Source: Cryptomeria japonica (taxonomy: Eukaryota; Streptophyta; Pinopsida; Cupressales; Cupressaceae). Taken from it: a stretch of 64,000 bases of DNA. Made by a program: the position numbers and the translations under genes. The stretch spans positions 470,636,573 to 470,700,572 of the forward strand of contig NC_081409.1 of assembly GCF_030272615.1 (NCBI RefSeq). The letters run 5' to 3'. The notes beneath the pieces were generated by a model. The model was not told where the DNA came from and ran no database searches. It saw nothing but the letters and a program-made list of their open reading frames with translations. Each line of letters begins with the position of its first letter. Positions within the stretch are counted from its first letter, which is position 1. Shown here piece after piece: positions 60,592 through 64,000 of this stretch.

Positions 60592-60907
60592 CTATAGCTT
60601 GAACTGTGTTCCCATCAAGCTGCATGACACTTTATCTAAAGGATCATATTCTAATTTTAGGACTTTTTCTATTTGCTTTGGCATCACCGTGGTACTAGCC
60701 CTAGAATCAATCATCAAATTATGAAGCAACTTATCCCCAATAATGAGAGTTAAAAAGAAAGGGGTTAGTTTCGATTTATCTACCTTTTCATGTGCAAACG
60801 CCTTTCCTTGGTTAGTGAGCAACATGAATAGTCTTGATTGATTCCCGAGTCTCGCGCCTTTATCTTTTACTGATGCTAACTTAGTCTTGATTGATTCCCA
60901 AGTTCGA
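60592..60907 (-). pseudogene. Aspartic protease, Tat element
   Basis: An open stretch contains SKLTPFFLTLIIGDKLLHNL then MIDSRASTTVMPKQI (60708-60694 for DSRAS). This is the retropepsin site with Gly changed to Arg (GGG to AGG). The N-terminal segment ASVKDKGARLGNQSR is shared, in inverted orientation, with the plus-strand copy at 61540-61590. The end of the open stretch toward 60987 is past the inversion junction and not part of the domain. Confidence 0.8.
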
Positions 60908-60929
60908 TGCCATCTAAGTTGGTTGTGGG

Positions 60930-61603
60930 TCAAAATAACTTGGTAGATGATACGAATTCTTGGTGTTTCCCCTACAATGAAGCTCATTTGCCATGGAATT
61001 GCCCACGAAGAAACTTACAACAAAAGGTGGCAGAGTAGTGGAGTCAAGGTATCAACCCTAACTCCAGAGTCTATGTATCCCCAGGTATGGGCAACATTGT
61101 GCTTACCGCACAAATGCAGGGCATGTCTATGCATAAGGAGTCTGGAATTACCCTAGATCATGCGCTTTTCTCATGGATGGAAGGTGAAGGAGTAGTGTTC
61201 GCTAAGGATGCTTCTGCTTCTACATCAAACACTCCCCAGGTGCAATCTGACTATGACCTTCATTTGAAATGAATATTCACAGGTGAATCAGTGGTGCAAC
61301 AGCCCAAGACAGATCCTAACAAAGCGATGAATCAACCTATCATAGTTCCCTATCCTAGAAACCTAAAGAGGTTGTATCCTACAAGGTTATCCATCCCTAT
61401 GACCCTTAATTTCATGGAGCAGCTTAAAAAGACTCTCATGAGTGTATCTTTATGGGATATTCTTGCTATTCCTAAGCAGAAATCATTGTTCCAAGAAGCG
61501 TTGGGCGAAGCAGAGATGATTCAGGCCAGACCTGTGATCAAGTCAGCATCAGTAAAAGACAAAGGTGCCAGACTCGAGAATCAATCAAGATCGGCCACGG
61601 TGT
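60930..61603 (+). pseudogene. Gag C-terminus to protease leader of a Tat-type element, plus strand
   Basis: Near 60957-61000 the strand reads CFPYNEAHLPWNCP, a degraded zinc knuckle (second Cys is Tyr). After a spacer with the frame at 61087-61272 (MGNIVLTAQMQGMSM), the frame 61291-61603 contains FMEQLKKTLMSVSLWDIL and QKSLFQEALGEA. That segment precedes protease in Tat/Athila elements. It ends at ASVKDKGARLENQSRSATV where the copia LTR begins. The rest of this copy should resume to the right of the window. Confidence 0.75.
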
Positions 61604-63430
61604 TGTTGGCATATGTGCAGAGCTTGATGACATGATGATATGTTGTCATTGATGTCAATATGTTGAAGGATGAACCGATATATTGATGTAAGCAAACTGG
61701 CAAGAGAACCGGTATGATATTGTGAACCCGTATATGTGAAAAAATGAAGCGGTATGTTGGAATGAGAACCGGTATATGGGAAGTTTTGCATCGGGGTTTC
61801 ATTGGGCATGACAACCGGTTGGTGGTCTCAACTTCAGGGTTTTCAGTTGATGCATTCCAGGCCTGTGTGATTCAACCAATGACATATTGTAATGAAGATC
61901 AGATAGTGTTGCCACGTTAGCCTGGTGCGTGTGAAGGATTTCCTTGAGGATCTTGCATGGAGATTGATCCTATCTACCTCGGGAATGTGCGAAGTCTCTG
62001 CAAACGGTGGAGAATGCATGATGGGTTATCAACTTCCTGAAGCGGCAAAGAATGAACGTTGGAGAATGTCTTGAGATCTGTTCAAGATTGTTGTATTCAA
62101 TGTAGTATGATTAACGGTCAAGATTGAACCGATTGAACTGTTAAACCTAAATGTTTAGGGTTTAGGGTTCATGCTACCGACCTATCTGTTTCCTATAAGT
62201 TCGATGATGTTTTTCATTTTGAAGTTGTTGGCAAATGTTATGTGTGTATCCAAGTGAAGAGATACTTGATTCTTGCTAGACCGGAGAAGTGTGTTGATAC
62301 CTGCAGAGTGTGATTGCAGAAGCAAAGGAGCTAAAGTGGATCTGCCTTGGCATTGAGTGTTGTTATCAGATCAGTGTATTACCTGTTGACTTATACCCAT
62401 TTCAGTAGTTGGAAAATCCCTTAACCGAGTAGATTTAACAGGCTTTTGTGTAAATCCTTTAATAGGGTGACTCAATTCAATGAGTTCTTCAAATCCTCTT
62501 GCGAGGTGACCTTTAATAGGGATCTAACCTTTAACAGGGTATTTAGCCATCCCTTAACCGAGTGATCCCTAGCAGGATCGATTCCTAGCAGAACCTATTG
62601 TAAAAGTCTTTAACCGGACTAGGCTCTTGATAGAGCAGACTTCAAAAGAGTTTAAAGAACAGCTTGTGGGTATTCATCCCCACCGTGGTTTTTCCCAATT
62701 GGGTTTCCACATGAAAAATCAGTGTGTCATGTGTGATGCTTTTCATGTGATGCTTTAATATTTTCTGTCATAGTGCTAAAGCATGTTGAACTGGAAGTCA
62801 TTATATTTCTGATGATATATTACTTGTTTATGCATACGGATGAAGTGGATATGAGATATTAGAATGTGTAGAGATCTAAGTGTTTACCGGTTTATGTCTT
62901 TCATATGCTCACTGTGTTTTACCAGTAGTGCCATGATTTAGACTTCAAAAGAGTTCAAAAAATAGCTTGTGGGTATTCATCCCCACAAGCGGACTTCAAA
63001 AGAGTTCAAAGAACAGCTTGTGGGTATTCATCCCCACCGTGGTTTTTCCCAATTGGGTTTCCACGTGAAAAAACAGTGTGTCATGTGTGATGCTTTTCAT
63101 GTGATGCTTTAATATTTTTTGTGATAGTGCTAAAGCATGTTGAACCGGAAGTCATTATATTTCTGATGATATATTACTTGTTTATGCATACAGATGAAGT
63201 GGAAATGAGATATTAGATTGTGTAGAGATCTAAGTGTTTACCGGTTTATGTCTTTCATACGCTCACTGTGTTTTACCAGTAGTGCCATGATTTAGATTGG
63301 TGTTACTGTTTACCAGTTAAGTGCAGTCTTTGCAGTCAAACTAGTTCATGGAAAGCTTTTGTCTGTACTAATTCAGCCCCCCCCCCCTCTCAGTACCAAT
63401 TTGGTAATAACTATTCATCATTACTCATCA
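61604..63430 (+). repeat. 5' LTR of the copia element, 1,827 bp
   Basis: It begins TGTTGGCATATG and ends CATTACTCATCA just before the primer-binding site. The left boundary is set by homology with the solo LTR at 16350; TGTTGTTGGC at 61601 is an alternative. The 5' part carries five or more ACCGGTAT-like motifs (61675-61820). The middle has degenerate CCTTTAACAGGGT repeats (62410-62620), and the 3' part a 303-bp duplication. A run of about 13 C precedes CTCTCAGTACC near the end. Confidence 0.85.
62638..63294 (+). repeat. 303-bp tandem duplication inside the copia LTR
   Basis: Two 303-base units, 62638-62940 and 62992-63294, differ at about 11 positions by eye. Between them (62941-62991) lies a partial copy of the first ~51 bases of the unit. 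Each unit starts GACTTCAAAAGAGTT and ends AGTGCCATGATTTA, and includes the likely LTR downstream promoter/R region. Confidence 0.9.
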
Positions 63431-63432
63431 AT

Positions 63433-63444
63433 TGGTATCAAAGC
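63433..63444 (+). other. Primer-binding site (tRNA-iMet type), copia element
   Basis: TGGTATCAAAGC sits two bases after the LTR end. It differs at one position (G to A) from the canonical TGGTATCAGAGC complementary to initiator tRNA-Met. Confidence 0.9.
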
Positions 63445-63501
63445 ATCTTCCAGGTCCTCTGTGTTGTAAGCTTAACCGCTTGAGGAAAAGATCCTACTCT
63501 A

Positions 63502-64000
63502 ATGATGAAGAGGGAAGGTCCAAAGTTCAACAGAGATAACTTTAAGATATGGAAGGACAGAATGAAAATGTACATCAGAAGCATGGGTGCTCAATACTAG
63601 AGCTATGTTGAGAATACTTATGTTATTCCTATCGGTACTCTCACTGATGATAAAAAAAGAGAGACTCGGGAGAATGGGCAAGTCATGGAAGCCCTAATAA
63701 ACAGTCTATCTGACATTGAGTTTATTGATGTTTAGGATAAAGATGATCCCAAAGAAGTGTGGGATTCTCTGGAGAATATCTATGACGGTGATGAGCATGT
63801 GAAACAAGCTAAGGAAGAGAGCCTTAGGGGAAAGTTTGAAGACATGCAGATGGTTGAAGGAGCGACCATTCAACAATATGGAATAAGAATCAAAATTGTT
63901 TTTGGAGACATCAAGAGTGCAGGAGGTAAAATAGAAGATTCCACTATCGTTAGCAAAGTCTTGAGATCCTTGTTACCAGTCTATGCAATAAGGGTGGTTG
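63502..64000 (+). pseudogene. Copia gag, 5' part with two stops, cut by the window end
   Basis: ATG at 63502 opens MMKREGPKFNRDNFKIWKDR, the typical start of copia gag (UBN2/Retrotran_gag family: F-x-G-x-N-Y/F-x-x-W). Later parts read EVWDSLENIYDGDEHVKQAK and LRGKFEDMQMVEGATIQQY, the conserved L..L...F..L.M.. region. Two in-frame TAG codons, at 63598-63600 and 63733-63735, both stand where Trp is expected (TGG to TAG). There is no frameshift in 499 bases, so the copy is younger than its surroundings but not functional. Confidence 0.88.

Larger units (their letters stand above)
56640..60907 (-). mobile_element. Tat-lineage Ty3/gypsy polyprotein region (decayed)
   Basis: The minus-strand order is protease (60907-60592), archaeal-type RNase H (60130-59690), RT (59250-58440), RNase H (58420-58082), integrase (57980-56640). 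The second RNase H and the integrase core signature GHRWILAAIDYFTRW place it in the Tat clade of plant gypsy elements. No LTR is attached on either side within the window. At about 60910 it meets a plus-strand copy of the same family in inverted orientation. Stops and frameshifts are scattered throughout. Confidence 0.82.
61604..64000 (+). mobile_element. Ty1/copia element, 5' end (LTR, PBS, gag start)
   Basis: A plus-strand copia element is inserted in the Tat fragment. Visible parts are the 5' LTR (61604-63430), primer-binding site (63433-63444) and the first ~166 codons of gag. The 3' part, including the second LTR and the target duplication, lies beyond the window. The LTR belongs to the same group as the solo LTRs at 16350-18073 and 51769-54744. 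Confidence 0.88.

Overview
The window reads as repeat-choked intergenic DNA from a large-genome seed plant. A conifer or other gymnosperm is my best guess, because of very long LTRs, deeply decayed nested LTR retrotransposons and a Tat-type gypsy element with an extra RNase H. I find no intact host gene, rRNA, tRNA or CRISPR array. Nearly every recognisable protein piece belongs to a transposable element and carries stops or frameshifts, many of them C-to-T type changes (TGG to TAG, CAG or CAA to stop), as expected of old methylated repeats.

Layout. 1-12258: a minus-strand Ty3/gypsy chromovirus (A) with gag, protease, RT, RNase H, integrase and chromodomain. Its LTRs are about 4.4 kb, and the right one is split by a solo LTR (10988-12126). 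12259-18478: a second, partial minus-strand copy of the same family (B), split by two further LTR-like insertions (12721-15507 and a copia solo LTR 16350-18073). 18479-23590: AT-rich TE-derived DNA with a minus-strand Asn/Pro-rich reading frame and two tandem repeats. 23600-25130: the 3' part of a plus-strand LINE, followed by an intact 104-codon ORF of unknown origin and a copia tail. 27119-46795: a minus-strand, apparently non-autonomous LTR element (E). Its left LTR holds a 3.76-kb solo LTR (28478-32235). Its interior holds one decayed unknown ORF with a polyglutamine run. Its right LTR is split 43 bases from the end by a 10.2-kb CACTA DNA transposon (35187-45377).

47900-55085 holds a minus-strand decayed reading frame of roughly 1,400 codons that I cannot assign to a family, interrupted by a copia solo LTR (51769-54744). 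55711-56208 is a plus-strand 165-codon frame with one stop. 56640-60907 is a minus-strand Tat-lineage gypsy polyprotein in the order protease, second (archaeal-type) RNase H, RT, RNase H, integrase. It lies head-to-head with a plus-strand fragment of the same family (60930-61603), which is cut by a plus-strand Ty1/copia element whose 5' LTR, primer-binding site and gag start fill 61604-64000.

The nesting gives a relative history. The solo LTRs and the CACTA element have target duplications of 5 and 3 bases, mostly perfect, and are younger than their hosts. The most interesting items are the unknown large reading frame whose frame is continuous across a solo LTR, the second RNase H placed upstream of RT, the CACTA element with its 5-kb CAGT-rich noncoding interior, and the non-autonomous element E with its own unknown polyQ protein.
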